The translations under genes were made by a program, and so were the position numbers. Positions 17,872-26,783 of a stretch of 64,000 nt of DNA are shown here, piece after piece. The stretch spans positions 1 through 64,000 of the forward strand of contig CAWGPR010000005.1 in NCBI GenBank assembly GCA_963824475.1. The letters are read 5' to 3'. The notes under the pieces were generated by a model. It saw only the letters and a list, made by a program, of their open reading frames with translations, ran no database searches and had not been told where the DNA came from. This stretch comes from Roseiarcus sp963824475 (GTDB lineage Bacteria; Pseudomonadota; Alphaproteobacteria; Rhizobiales; Beijerinckiaceae). Every line of letters begins with the position of its first letter. Positions within the stretch are counted from its first letter, which is position 1.

Positions 17872-18783
17872 ATGAACTGGCTGACCGGCCCGCTGCTCGC
17901 CGTCGAAAACCTCACGATGCGGTTCGGCGGCCTCGTCGCCGTGAACGCCTTCAGCTTTTCGGTCGGTCGGGGAGACATCACCGCGCTCATCGGCCCGAAC
18001 GGCGCAGGCAAGACGACCGTCTTCAATTGCGTCACCGGCTTCTATAAGCCGACCGAAGGGCGCCTTGCCCTTGCTCGCGACGGCGTCGCGACGCCCGAAG
18101 ACATTGCCGCCGTCACCCGTTCGAGCGGCCGTCATGCGACGACGGTGAACGGCGAGCTTTTTCTACTTGAGCGCATGCCCGACCACGAAATCGCTCGGAA
18201 GGCCCGCGTCGCCCGCACCTTCCAGAACATACGGCTTTTCCAGGGCATGACCGCGCTCGAAAACCTGCTGGTCGCCCATCACAATCCGCTTATGCTGGCG
18301 AGCGGCCTGACGGTGCTCGGATTGATCGGCGCGCCGAGCTACCGCCGAAAAGAGGCCGATTGCATCGAGCGGGCGAAATACTGGCTCGCGAAGATCGGGC
18401 TCACGGACCGGGCCGACGACCCGGCGGGCGAACTGCCTTATGGGGCTCAGCGCCGGCTCGAAGTCGCGCGCGCCATGTGCACCGATCCGGTGCTCCTTTG
18501 CCTGGATGAGCCGGCCGCCGGGCTCAACCCGCGCGAATCGGCGGATCTCAATGCGCTCCTGCGGTCGATCCGCGCCGACCACAACACGTCGGTGCTCTTG
18601 ATCGAGCATGACATGTCGGTGGTCATGCAAATCTCCGATCATGTGGTGGTGCTCGACTATGGGGTCAAAATCGCCGATGGCACGCCGGCGGAAGTGCGCG
18701 CGGATCCGAAAGTGATCGCCGCCTATCTCGGCGTCGCTGACGAGGAGGAAGTCGAACAGATCGAAAAGGAGCTGGAGCAATGA
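17872..18783 (+). CDS. livG: ABC transporter ATP-binding protein LivG
   Basis: 303 residues. Walker A GPNGAGKTT, a Q-loop region in RVARTFQNIRLF, an unusual ABC signature segment PYGAQRRLEVARAM (the usual LSGGQ-like stretch is PYGAQ, normal for LivG), Walker B LLCLDEPAAGLNP and switch His in LIEHDMSVVM. It powers the LivHM permease. A short LivG-specific insert follows the first strand. ATG 17872 lies one base after the livM stop, and the 3' end overlaps livF by four bases. Confidence 0.9.
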   Translation: MNWLTGPLLAVENLTMRFGGLVAVNAFSFSVGRGDITALIGPNGAGKTTVFNCVTGFYKPTEGRLALARDGVATPEDIAAVTRSSGRHATTVNGELFLLERMPDHEIARKARVARTFQNIRLFQGMTALENLLVAHHNPLMLASGLTVLGLIGAPSYRRKEADCIERAKYWLAKIGLTDRADDPAGELPYGAQRRLEVARAMCTDPVLLCLDEPAAGLNPRESADLNALLRSIRADHNTSVLLIEHDMSVVMQISDHVVVLDYGVKIADGTPAEVRADPKVIAAYLGVADEEEVEQIEKELEQ

Positions 18784-19523
18784 GCGTCGCGGGCGCGGCT
18801 GCGCTCACGCCGCTCCTCCAATTGCGCGGCATCGAAACATTCTACGGCAAGATCCAGGCCCTCAGAGGCGTCGATATCGACGTCAACAAGGGCGAGATCG
18901 TCACCCTGATCGGGGCCAACGGTGCCGGCAAGTCGACGACGATGATGACCATTTTCGGGGCGCCGCGCGCGCGGCGCGGCAGGATCACGTTCGACGGACA
19001 CGACATCACAAATCTGCCGACGCATATGATTTCGCGGCTGTCGATCGCCCAGTCGCCGGAGGGGCGTCGCATCTTCCCGCGCATGACGGTGTTCGAGAAT
19101 TTGCAGATGGGCGCCTCGATCAACAATTTCGCCCATTTCGACGAAGACCTTCAGCGCGTGTTCGCGCTTTTTCCGCGTCTCAAGGAGCGCGCTCCGCAAC
19201 GCGGAGGAACGCTGTCGGGCGGCGAGCAGCAGATGCTTGCGATCGCGCGCGCGCTGATGAGCCGGCCTCGATTGCTGCTTCTGGACGAGCCGTCGCTTGG
19301 TCTCGCTCCGCTCGTGGTCAAACAGATCTTCGAAGTGATCGCCGAACTGAATGCTCGCGAGGGCCTGACTGTTTTCCTGGTCGAGCAGAACGCCTTTCAT
19401 GCGCTCAAGCTCGCCCATCGCGGCTATGTAATGGTCAATGGCGCGATCACGATGCAAGGCGGCGGCGCCGAGTTGCTGGCGCGCCCGGAAGTGCGCGCCG
19501 CCTATCTGGAGGGGGGGCATTGA
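18780..19523 (+). CDS. livF: ABC transporter ATP-binding protein LivF
   Basis: 247 residues with Walker A GANGAGKST, Q-loop IAQSPEGRRIFPRMTV, ABC signature LSGGEQQMLAIARALM, Walker B LLLLDEPSLGLAP and the switch His position replaced by Gln (FLVEQNA), as usual for LivF. Second ATPase of the heterodimer with LivG. It starts inside the livG stop (ATGA) and its TGA abuts the next ATG. Confidence 0.9.
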   Translation: MSVAGAAALTPLLQLRGIETFYGKIQALRGVDIDVNKGEIVTLIGANGAGKSTTMMTIFGAPRARRGRITFDGHDITNLPTHMISRLSIAQSPEGRRIFPRMTVFENLQMGASINNFAHFDEDLQRVFALFPRLKERAPQRGGTLSGGEQQMLAIARALMSRPRLLLLDEPSLGLAPLVVKQIFEVIAELNAREGLTVFLVEQNAFHALKLAHRGYVMVNGAITMQGGGAELLARPEVRAAYLEGGH

Positions 19524-19879
19524 TGGCAGGCGTCCTGTGGGCGGATTCCCCCTATGGCTTCTTGACTTTTGTTCTCATCACGCTGGTGCTCGGCGGGGTG
19601 GGCGCCTGGGCGACCGGACGGGCGGTCGCCAAGACTTGGCGGCCGCTGGCGATGCTTGCCCCCTACATGCTCTTTCTCACCGCCGGCGTGCGCTTCCTTC
19701 ATTACGCGCTCTATGGCGAGCCGCTGTTGTCGCCGACGCTCTTCATCGTCGCCTACGTTTGGACGATGGCGGTTGGCGCGCTCGGCTATCGAACCATGCG
19801 GGCGATGCAGATGGCGACCCAATATTCCTGGACTTACGAACGTTCGGGGCTGAACTGGCGCGCGAAAGGTAATGGCTGA
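19523..19879 (+). CDS. DUF6867 family small membrane protein
   Basis: 118 residues with about three hydrophobic segments: GFLTFVLITLVLGGVGAW, WRPLAMLAPYMLFLTAGVRF and SPTLFIVAYVWTMAVGALGY. The ends TQYSWTYERSGLNWRAKG and ATGRAVAKTWRP match the small protein found after livF in many Hyphomicrobiales liv operons. Function is unknown; it may be an accessory subunit of the importer. ATG 19523 follows a run of G that serves as ribosome-binding site within the livF end. Confidence 0.75.
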   Translation: MAGVLWADSPYGFLTFVLITLVLGGVGAWATGRAVAKTWRPLAMLAPYMLFLTAGVRFLHYALYGEPLLSPTLFIVAYVWTMAVGALGYRTMRAMQMATQYSWTYERSGLNWRAKGNG

Positions 19880-20027
19880 ACGGGACGCCCTAGGCCGGTC
19901 AAACCTTTGTGCTTTTTAAGGTGACTCTTGACCAAAAAAGAGAAAGTATCCGCGCCCAAGGTGGAATTGCCTTCTGCCGACGGGCGCCAGGGAGGGCCAG
20001 GCGCCCGCAACTCATGGGAGTAGCTGA

Positions 20028-21149
20028 ATGATTAAACATTGGTTGTCTGGCGTCGCGCTTGTCGCGGCCCTGGCGTTCTCGGGCGCCGCCAGCGCCCAGA
20101 TCAAGATGGGCGTGACCGGTCCGATCACCGGGCCGAACGCCGCCTTCGGCGCGCAGCTCGTCAATGGCACGCAGCAGGCGGTTGACGACATCAACAAGGC
20201 AGGCGGCATCCTCGGACAGCAGATCACGCTCGAACAGGGCGACGACGTGTCCGATCCGAAACAGGGCGTGTCGGTGGCCAACAAGTTCGTCGGCGACGGC
20301 GTCAAGTTCGTCGTCGGTCCCTTCAATTCCGGCGTCACGATTCCGGCTTCCGACGTCTATAACGAAAACGGGATCCTGATGATCACCCCGTCGGCGACCA
20401 ATCCGAACGTCACCGACCGGAAACTCTGGGATATCTTCCGCACCTGCGGCCGCGACGACCAGCAGGGCATGCTGTGGGCCGAATACGCGCGCGACCATCT
20501 CAAGGGCAAGAAGATCGCGATCGTTCACGACAAGACCACCTACGGCAAGGGCCTCGCCGATGCCGCGCGCGACAACATGCACAAGTTCGGCGTCCACGAA
20601 GTCCTCTATGAAGGCGTCAACACCGGAGAGAAGGACTATTCGGCCATCGTCTCCAAGATCAAGGAATCCGGCGCCGACTATCTGATGTGGGGCGGCCTGC
20701 ACACCGAAGGCGGGCTCATCATCCGCCAGATGCGCGATCAAGGCCTCAAGACGGTCATGATCTCCGGCGACGGCATCACCGACCAGGAGTTCGCCTCGAT
20801 TGGCGGCCCGGGCGTCGAAGGCACCTTGATGTCGTTCGGCCCTGACCCGCGCCACAACCCGGCCGCGAAGGAGGTCGTCGCCGAATTCAAGGCGAAGAAT
20901 TTTGATCCGGAAGCCTACACGCTCTACTCTTACGCCGCGGTCCAAATCATGAAGCAGGCGGCGGAGAAGGCCAAGTCGCTCGATCCGAAGAAGGTCGCGG
21001 AAGTCATGCATTCCGGCATGACCTTCAACACCGTGATCGGCCCGATCGCCTATGACAAGAAGGGCGACCGCACCAGCGTCGACTATGTCTGGTATGTCTG
21101 GAAGAAGGCTCCCGACGGCAAGATCACCTACGAGCAGATCGGATCCTAA
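20028..21149 (+). CDS. livK: Branched-chain amino acid ABC transporter substrate-binding protein
   Basis: 373 residues. A clear Sec signal peptide (charged start, hydrophobic core, ASA cleavage near residue 23) is followed by a type I periplasmic binding fold: KMGVTGPITGPNAAFG, GQQITLEQGDDVSDPKQ, VGPFNSGVTIPAS and KIAIVHDKTTYGKGLAD. It captures the solute for LivHMGF; the ligand cannot be named from the sequence. GGGAG lies nine bases before ATG 20028. Two hairpins follow the stop. Confidence 0.9.
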   Translation: MIKHWLSGVALVAALAFSGAASAQIKMGVTGPITGPNAAFGAQLVNGTQQAVDDINKAGGILGQQITLEQGDDVSDPKQGVSVANKFVGDGVKFVVGPFNSGVTIPASDVYNENGILMITPSATNPNVTDRKLWDIFRTCGRDDQQGMLWAEYARDHLKGKKIAIVHDKTTYGKGLADAARDNMHKFGVHEVLYEGVNTGEKDYSAIVSKIKESGADYLMWGGLHTEGGLIIRQMRDQGLKTVMISGDGITDQEFASIGGPGVEGTLMSFGPDPRHNPAAKEVVAEFKAKNFDPEAYTLYSYAAVQIMKQAAEKAKSLDPKKVAEVMHSGMTFNTVIGPIAYDKKGDRTSVDYVWYVWKKAPDGKITYEQIGS

Positions 21150-21158
21150 TCGATCCGA

Positions 21159-21184
21159 CCGCGGGGCGAATTGACGCCCCGCGG
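21159..21184 (+). terminator. Hairpin after livK
   Basis: Perfect inverted repeat CCGCGGGGCG / CGCCCCGCGG with a loop of six, ten bases after the livK stop. There is no T run directly after it, so it may stabilise the transcript end rather than terminate. Confidence 0.5.
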
Positions 21185-21204
21185 CCTAGCATCGCGCCTG
21201 AATG

Positions 21205-21235
21205 AAACCCGCCGTCCGTGGCGGGTTTCCTTTCT
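21205..21235 (+). terminator. Rho-independent terminator of the liv operon
   Basis: Inverted repeat AAACCCGCC / GGCGGGTTT with a six-base loop, followed by CCTTTCT. It lies between two convergent genes (livK and the CcdA gene) and could serve both strands. Confidence 0.75.
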
Positions 21236-21241
21236 GCTGTC

Positions 21242-21970
21242 TCACCCGATTTGGCCGAACTGCGGGAAGGTCTCGATCAGCCACAGCGAAACGCTCTGAA
21301 AGCCGCCGGTCAGGAAGGCGACGCCGGTCACGATGAGGAGGACGCCGACGGTCTTCTCGATCCGACCGAACTGCTTGCGCAGCTGGCGCGACGCGCGCAT
21401 GAACGGGCCGATCGCGGCGGCGGCGAGGATGAAGGGCAGACCCAGCCCGAGGCTATAGACGGCGAGCAGCGCCGCGCCGCTGGCCACAGTGCTCCTGCTG
21501 CCGGCGACGGCGAGAATGGTGGCGAGGATTGGACCGATGCAGGGGGTCCAGCCGATCGCGAAGGCGAAGCCCATCGGATAGGCGCTCCATAGGCCCGCGG
21601 GTTTCTCGAGCTCGAGCCGCTTCTCGCGCAGCATCGCGCCGATTCTAAATACGCCAAGAAAGTGCAGGCCCATCAGGATCACGCCGATCCCGGCCGCGAT
21701 GGACAGCGCATGGCTCCATTGCCTGAGCACCGCTCCCAGCGCGGACGCGGTTGCGCCAAGCCCGACGAATACGGTCGAGAAGCCTGCTACGAACAACAAT
21801 GCGGTGACGAGAATGTCACGCCTTGCCTTCGCCTCGCCCTCGTCGACCAGCGCTTCGACGCTCGCGCCGGCGAGGTAGCAGAGGTAGGGTGCCGCGAGCG
21901 GCAGCACGCACGGGGAAACAAACGATATGAGACCCGCGCCGAACGCGGCGGGAAAGGAGACATCGGCCAT
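21242..21970 (-). CDS. ccdA: CcdA-type cytochrome c biogenesis / thiol transport protein
   Basis: 242 residues with six membrane segments and the two redox cysteine motifs FVSPCVLPLA near the N-terminus and GWTPCIGPI in the middle, the DsbD/CcdA signature. It carries reducing power from cytoplasmic thioredoxin across the membrane, for cytochrome c maturation or other periplasmic thiol proteins. ATG 21970 (MADVSF) is chosen over the frame opening at 22006. It is a lone gene convergent with livK. Confidence 0.85.
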   Translation of the reverse strand: MADVSFPAAFGAGLISFVSPCVLPLAAPYLCYLAGASVEALVDEGEAKARRDILVTALLFVAGFSTVFVGLGATASALGAVLRQWSHALSIAAGIGVILMGLHFLGVFRIGAMLREKRLELEKPAGLWSAYPMGFAFAIGWTPCIGPILATILAVAGSRSTVASGAALLAVYSLGLGLPFILAAAAIGPFMRASRQLRKQFGRIEKTVGVLLIVTGVAFLTGGFQSVSLWLIETFPQFGQIG

Positions 21971-22064
21971 GGCGTGACAGATGGCCCTTCGACGGCGGTG
22001 CGTCAAATGTCTGACAGAAAGGCCCCCCGAAACCGGCCCACGCCGTGCAACGACTGGAAGCGCC

Positions 22065-22814
22065 TCATCCGGCGTGGCTGGCGGCCCGGCGTCTTAAAGC
22101 CCGGCGGGCCACAACGCCAAGTCCAGCAAAGCCGGCGAGCATCAAGATCCACGTCGAGGGTTCGGGGACCGGGTCGGCGAGGACGCCTGAAGCGAGATCG
22201 GCGTGGCCCGAGAGGGCGAACATCATCGTGCCGTCCCGGATCGCAGTGTTGATGTCCGAAACTCCGACTGGGTCGAGCACGAACGTCAGGGGCTTCGTTG
22301 GATCGGTGGTGTTGGGCGAGAGGATGGTCGGGTCGAGTTCCGGACCCGTCTCCAGGTCCTGGTAAAGGGCCGCGTTCGGACTGGAGCCGGCCTCAAGCTG
22401 TGAGATCCACTGCGCTGCGCTGAACAGACTGTAATTCACGTTCTCGTTGATCAGGCCGGAGTTAAGGGTCAGTGTCGCCGAAGTGACCGTGGCGATCGAG
22501 CCCAGGGCGGACAAATTGAAACCGAAATAATTGTTGTAAGAAGCGTTGTTATAAACCCCGACCATATAGTTCGAGTTGGCGCCCAAGGGGCCAGCGATAT
22601 TAAACGAATATTTATTGCTGATCCATCCCTGAAAGCCGCCCGTGCTGATATTCACTGTGGTGTCGCCCACCGTGAGACTGAGCGTCGCGTAACCAAGGTC
22701 CTGGCTGTTGGCGAATGCATAGTAATCCGCCCGGGCGGATTGGGAAAAGGCGCCGATCGCTCCGCTTGCGAGAGCACTCACCAGCGCAATCGATCGCGCC
22801 ATGACCAAGTTCAT
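22065..22814 (-). CDS. PEP-CTERM sorting-domain protein
   Basis: 249 residues: an N-terminal signal peptide (VMARSIALVSALASGAIGAF, ending near SARA), a Gly/Ser/Asn-rich extracellular body, and the C-terminal sorting signal VPEPSTWILMLAGFAGLG followed by RRALRRR. PEP-CTERM proteins are cut and anchored or exported by an exosortase, usually with exopolysaccharide production. No exosortase or EPS genes are in the window. Body function is unknown. ATG 22814 gives a normal signal peptide; the frame is open to 22850. Confidence 0.85.
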   Translation of the reverse strand: MNLVMARSIALVSALASGAIGAFSQSARADYYAFANSQDLGYATLSLTVGDTTVNISTGGFQGWISNKYSFNIAGPLGANSNYMVGVYNNASYNNYFGFNLSALGSIATVTSATLTLNSGLINENVNYSLFSAAQWISQLEAGSSPNAALYQDLETGPELDPTILSPNTTDPTKPLTFVLDPVGVSDINTAIRDGTMMFALSGHADLASGVLADPVPEPSTWILMLAGFAGLGVVARRALRRRAASHAG

Positions 22815-23018
22815 GGAATCCAGCCGGAAAACGAGTTCAAGGTTCGCCACAACCGTGACGTTGTGTAAGCCGTAATCCCCTAGGCTTGTCTGGTCAAGCG
22901 GTCCGACGGGTCGTCATGAAAATCGCTGTCGTTCGTGATAGTGTCGCTTCGCTCCGGTGGACGGAGCGCTATGGCCTCAGCATTCGGGGCAAAGGCTGCG
23001 CGCAACGAGCGGGGCGCA

Positions 23019-24422
23019 ATGAGCATGGACCCTCTTGTGTTGTCCCGGATCCAGTTCGCCTGGGTCATCGCATGGCATTTCCTCCTGCCGGCCTTCACCA
23101 TCGGTCTCGCCGCCTTCATTGCCGTGCTGGAGGGCCTGACTCTGTTCACCGGGCGCGAAATCTATTTCCGCATCTCGACGTTTTGGATCAAGCTTTTTGC
23201 CGTGTCGTTCGGCATGGGGGTGGTCTCCGGGATCGTCATGCCGTTCCAGATCGGCACGAACTGGAGCCGTTACTCCGACGCCGCCGCCGACGTAATCGGG
23301 CCGCTGCTCGCGTACGAGGGGCTGACCGCATTCTTCCTGGAGGCGGCCTTTCTCGGCGTGCTGCTGTTCGGCCGCAAGCTTGTGCCGCGGTGGGCGCATT
23401 TCGTCGCGGCGTTGATGGTCGCCTTCGGGACGCTCTTCTCGACCTTCTGGATCATCGCCACCAACAGTTGGATGCAGACGCCCGCCGGCTATGAGATCGT
23501 CGACGGCCGGTTCGTGCCGGAGGACTGGCTTGAGATCATCTTCAGCCCGTCTTTTCCTTATCGGCTCGCCCATACCGTGGACGCGGTCTACATCACCACC
23601 GGCTTCGTGGTCATTGGCGTTGCGGCCTCCTATCTGCGGCAAGGACGTTTCGTCGAGGAAGCGCGCACGATGCTGTCGATGACGCTGTGGCTCCTAACCG
23701 TACTGGTTCCGCTGCAGTTCCTGCTTGGCGACGCGCATGGGCTCAACACGCTTGAGCATCAGCCGGCGAAGCTGGCGGCGATCGAGGCCATCTGGGATAC
23801 GCATGCCCGCGTTCCGCTCAATCTGTTCGCCATCCCCGACGAGAAGGCCGAGACGGACCGTTATGTCGTCGCGATCCCGGACCTCGGCAGCCTCATTTTA
23901 ACCCATAATCCCAATGGGGTCGTGCATGGCCTCAAGGATTGGCCAGCCGACCAGCGTCCATCGCCGGTGATCGTTCCCTTCTTCGGCTTCCGGATCATGG
24001 TGGGAATTGCAGTCGTCATGCTGGGAGTGGTCGCAGCGAGCCTATGGCTGCGCTGGCGGGGCGAGCTGTTCGACGCCCGCTGGTTCCTGTGGTGCTGCAC
24101 GCTGGCCTCGCCCCTCGGCTTCGTGGCCGTGCTGGCCGGTTGGGCGACGACTGAAGTCGGGCGCCAGCCGTGGACCGTCTACGGGCTCCTGCGCACGGCC
24201 GATTCCGTGTCTCCGTCTCTGACGGGCTTCGACGTCGCGGTCTCGTTCGCCGGCTATTGCCTTGTCTACCTCGTCATGTTCTCCGCGGGCCTCGCGCTGA
24301 TGATCAGAATCGTCCGACTCGGTCCTGCCGAGGAGGCGACCGAGCCCGAACCGATCGAAAGCGGACGCCCGGCGCTGCCGGTCCAGGCGCTCCCATCCAC
24401 AGAGGCGGGGCGGCGGTCATGA
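23019..24422 (+). CDS. cydA: Cytochrome bd-type quinol oxidase subunit I (CioA-like)
   Basis: 467 residues. LSRIQFAWVIAWHFLLPAFT carries the N-terminal His haem ligand region; GRQPWTVYGLLRTADSVSP is the quinol-site signature. The Q-loop is short, as in cyanide-insensitive oxidases (CIO) rather than E. coli CydA. The protein oxidises quinol and reduces O2 to water in the inner membrane. ATG 23019 is chosen; upstream in-frame codons look non-coding. The gene overlaps cydB by four bases. A high-affinity oxidase next to a cox-type hydroxylase suggests life at low or variable oxygen. Confidence 0.9.
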   Translation: MSMDPLVLSRIQFAWVIAWHFLLPAFTIGLAAFIAVLEGLTLFTGREIYFRISTFWIKLFAVSFGMGVVSGIVMPFQIGTNWSRYSDAAADVIGPLLAYEGLTAFFLEAAFLGVLLFGRKLVPRWAHFVAALMVAFGTLFSTFWIIATNSWMQTPAGYEIVDGRFVPEDWLEIIFSPSFPYRLAHTVDAVYITTGFVVIGVAASYLRQGRFVEEARTMLSMTLWLLTVLVPLQFLLGDAHGLNTLEHQPAKLAAIEAIWDTHARVPLNLFAIPDEKAETDRYVVAIPDLGSLILTHNPNGVVHGLKDWPADQRPSPVIVPFFGFRIMVGIAVVMLGVVAASLWLRWRGELFDARWFLWCCTLASPLGFVAVLAGWATTEVGRQPWTVYGLLRTADSVSPSLTGFDVAVSFAGYCLVYLVMFSAGLALMIRIVRLGPAEEATEPEPIESGRPALPVQALPSTEAGRRS

Positions 24423-25432
24423 CCCAGCCTGTTCTTGATCTTGTGCCCGCATGGACGCTCGTCCTTGGCCTCGGCGTCTTTCTCTATGTGCTCCTGGACG
24501 GCTTCGATTTGGGTGTGGGCATCCTCTATGGGTTCGCGCCCGATCGGGATTCGCGCAATCTGGTGATGAACTCGATCGCGCCGATCTGGGACGGCAACGA
24601 GACCTGGCTGGTGCTTGGCGGACTTGCGCTCATGGGGGCTTTCCCGCTGGCGTTTGCGATCATCATACCGGCGGTTTATTTCCCGATCGCCATCATGCTG
24701 CTGGCGCTCGTTTTCCGCGGCGTCGCCTTCGAGTTCCGCTACCGCGACGCCGAGCGGCGGACCTTCTGGGATCACGCCTTCAACTACGGCTCCGTCATCG
24801 GCGCCTTCGCGCAGGGCATTGTGCTCGGCGCGTTCATTCAGGGCTTTCACACGGACGGACGCCACTTCGCCGGCAGCTCGTTCGACTGCTTCACGCCGTT
24901 CTCGTTGCTGACCGGCGCCGCCCTAGTCTTCGGCTACAGCCTGCTCGGCGCGGGCTGGCTGATCCTGAAGACTGAAGGCGCGCTTCAGGATTGGGCGCGA
25001 GCGCTGGGGCGCTGGTCGCTGATTGGCGTTCTGATTGGAATCGCCGCGGTGAGCCTATGGACGCCATTCGCGAAGCCACAGATCGCCGAGCGGTGGTTCT
25101 CGTGGCCCGATATCGTGATTTTTGCGCCGGTGCCAATCGTCACCGCGCTGATCGCCTACTGGGAATGGCGGTCGCTCAACAACCGCTCCGAGGCGGCGCC
25201 GTTCATCGGCGCGATCCTATTGTTCGTGATGTCCTATCTCGGCATCGCGATCAGCCTCTTTCCGTTGATCGTGCCCTACAAGTTCACCCTCTGGGACGCG
25301 GCGTCCTCGCCATCGACGCAGGCCTTCCTGCTCGTTGGGACGGTGTTCCTGCTGCCGGTCATCCTCATGTACTCGGGCTGGTCCTATTGGGTGTTTCGCG
25401 GCAAGGTGCGGGGCGACCTCGGGTATCACTGA
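24419..25432 (+). CDS. cydB: Cytochrome bd-type quinol oxidase subunit II (CioB-like)
   Basis: 337 residues with eight or more membrane segments: VLLDGFDLGVGILYGF, the conserved IAPIWDGNETWLVLGG motif, FRYRDAERRTFWDHAF and FPLIVPYKFTLWDAASS. Second subunit of the bd oxidase. ATG 24419 overlaps the cydA stop (ATGA). No small CydX-like gene is seen directly after the stop. Confidence 0.9.
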   Translation: MTQPVLDLVPAWTLVLGLGVFLYVLLDGFDLGVGILYGFAPDRDSRNLVMNSIAPIWDGNETWLVLGGLALMGAFPLAFAIIIPAVYFPIAIMLLALVFRGVAFEFRYRDAERRTFWDHAFNYGSVIGAFAQGIVLGAFIQGFHTDGRHFAGSSFDCFTPFSLLTGAALVFGYSLLGAGWLILKTEGALQDWARALGRWSLIGVLIGIAAVSLWTPFAKPQIAERWFSWPDIVIFAPVPIVTALIAYWEWRSLNNRSEAAPFIGAILLFVMSYLGIAISLFPLIVPYKFTLWDAASSPSTQAFLLVGTVFLLPVILMYSGWSYWVFRGKVRGDLGYH

Positions 25433-25559
25433 CCGGCGATCTTACACCCTCTGACGGTCGGACGCTGCGCCCGAGCGCCTGTGCGTCGTTCTCAGCCGGG
25501 CGGTTGCGCCCCTGGCGCAAACGACCGACAATCCGCGGCTCAAAGGAGGGAGTTTGGTA

Positions 25560-26783
25560 GTGGGATCCAATTCCATCTTCGACGTCGTCATCGCTGGCGG
25601 AGGCCCGTCCGGACTGGCGCTCGCCGCCTCGATCAAGCAGGCGATGGGAGAAGGCGTCTCCATAGCCGTCGTCGATCCGGCGGCGCCGGCGGGGCCAAGC
25701 GCAAGCCCCTTGCGCACGGTCGCGATCGCGGAAGGGCCGCGGCGCTTGTTGGAACATATCGGCGCCTGGGCGGCGATCGAGCGACAAGCGCAACCGATCT
25801 TGTCGATGGCGATCATGGACGGGGACGTGCGCGACGCCGTGCGCTTGCCCCATCTTCGTTTCGCATCGAAAGACCGTGCGCCTCTCGCCCATATGGCGTT
25901 CAACGACGATGTCCTCGGCGCGCTCTCCGCGCTCTGCGATCGGCTCGAAGTTCGACGCATCCCGGCGTCCGTCGCGCATTGGGCCCGGGGCAAGCGGATC
26001 GCGGAGATCGGGCTATCCGACGGCCGCGCCTTGCGGGCGCGCCTCGCTGTCGCCGCCGACGGCGCGCGCTCGAAACTCAGCCGGCTCGCCGATATTCAGA
26101 CCATCGGCTGGGACTATGACCAGTCCGGAATCGTCGCGACGGTCGCGCACAAGCGCGATCACGAAGGCCGCGCGGAGCAGCATTTCTTGCCTGCCGGTCC
26201 GTTCGCGGTTCTGCCCCTTCCCGGCCGCCAGTCGAGCATTGTCTGGAACGAGCGTCGCGCCGACGCGCGCGCGCTGCTTGCGCTGGACTCCGAAGAGCTG
26301 ACGCGCCAGCTCGAATACCGCTTCACGCCAAAACTGGGCGAAATCCGCCTCGCCTCGCGAGTCGAGGCGTTTCCTTTCCGGTTCCAGATCGCCCGGCGCT
26401 TCGTTGCCGAGCGGCTTGCACTCGTGGGCGACGCGGCCCATGTCGTGCATCCCGTCGCCGGGCAGGGTTTGAACCTGGGCTTGCGCGACGTTGCGGCGCT
26501 CGCCGAGACGATCGTCGGCGAGATGCGGCTCGGTCTTGATCCCGGCGCCCCCGCGCCGCTCGCGGCCTACCAGCGTCAGCGGCGCTTCGACGTCGCGGCC
26601 AGCGGCCTTGGCCTCGACGCGCTCAATCGTCTGTTTTCCAACGATCTCGCGCCTCTGCGCTTCGCGCGCGACCTCGGGCTTCGCCTCGTCGATCGGGCGC
26701 CTGCGCTCAAGGACATGCTGATCGCGGAGGCGAGCGGCGCACGAAGCGGCGCGCCGAAGCTGCTTCGGGGCCTCGCGCTATGA
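25560..26783 (+). CDS. UbiH/UbiF/COQ6-type FAD monooxygenase
   Basis: 407 residues. The N-terminal FAD fold has DVVIAGGGPSGLALAASI; the middle has the DG-type motif VAADGARSKLSRL; the second FAD motif is GDAAHVVHPVAGQGLNLGLRD. These are aromatic-ring hydroxylases of ubiquinone synthesis; which ring position is modified cannot be told from sequence. GTG 25560 is chosen over TTG 25554 because AAGGAGGG is nine bases before it. It overlaps the next gene by four bases. Confidence 0.8.
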   Translation: MGSNSIFDVVIAGGGPSGLALAASIKQAMGEGVSIAVVDPAAPAGPSASPLRTVAIAEGPRRLLEHIGAWAAIERQAQPILSMAIMDGDVRDAVRLPHLRFASKDRAPLAHMAFNDDVLGALSALCDRLEVRRIPASVAHWARGKRIAEIGLSDGRALRARLAVAADGARSKLSRLADIQTIGWDYDQSGIVATVAHKRDHEGRAEQHFLPAGPFAVLPLPGRQSSIVWNERRADARALLALDSEELTRQLEYRFTPKLGEIRLASRVEAFPFRFQIARRFVAERLALVGDAAHVVHPVAGQGLNLGLRDVAALAETIVGEMRLGLDPGAPAPLAAYQRQRRFDVAASGLGLDALNRLFSNDLAPLRFARDLGLRLVDRAPALKDMLIAEASGARSGAPKLLRGLAL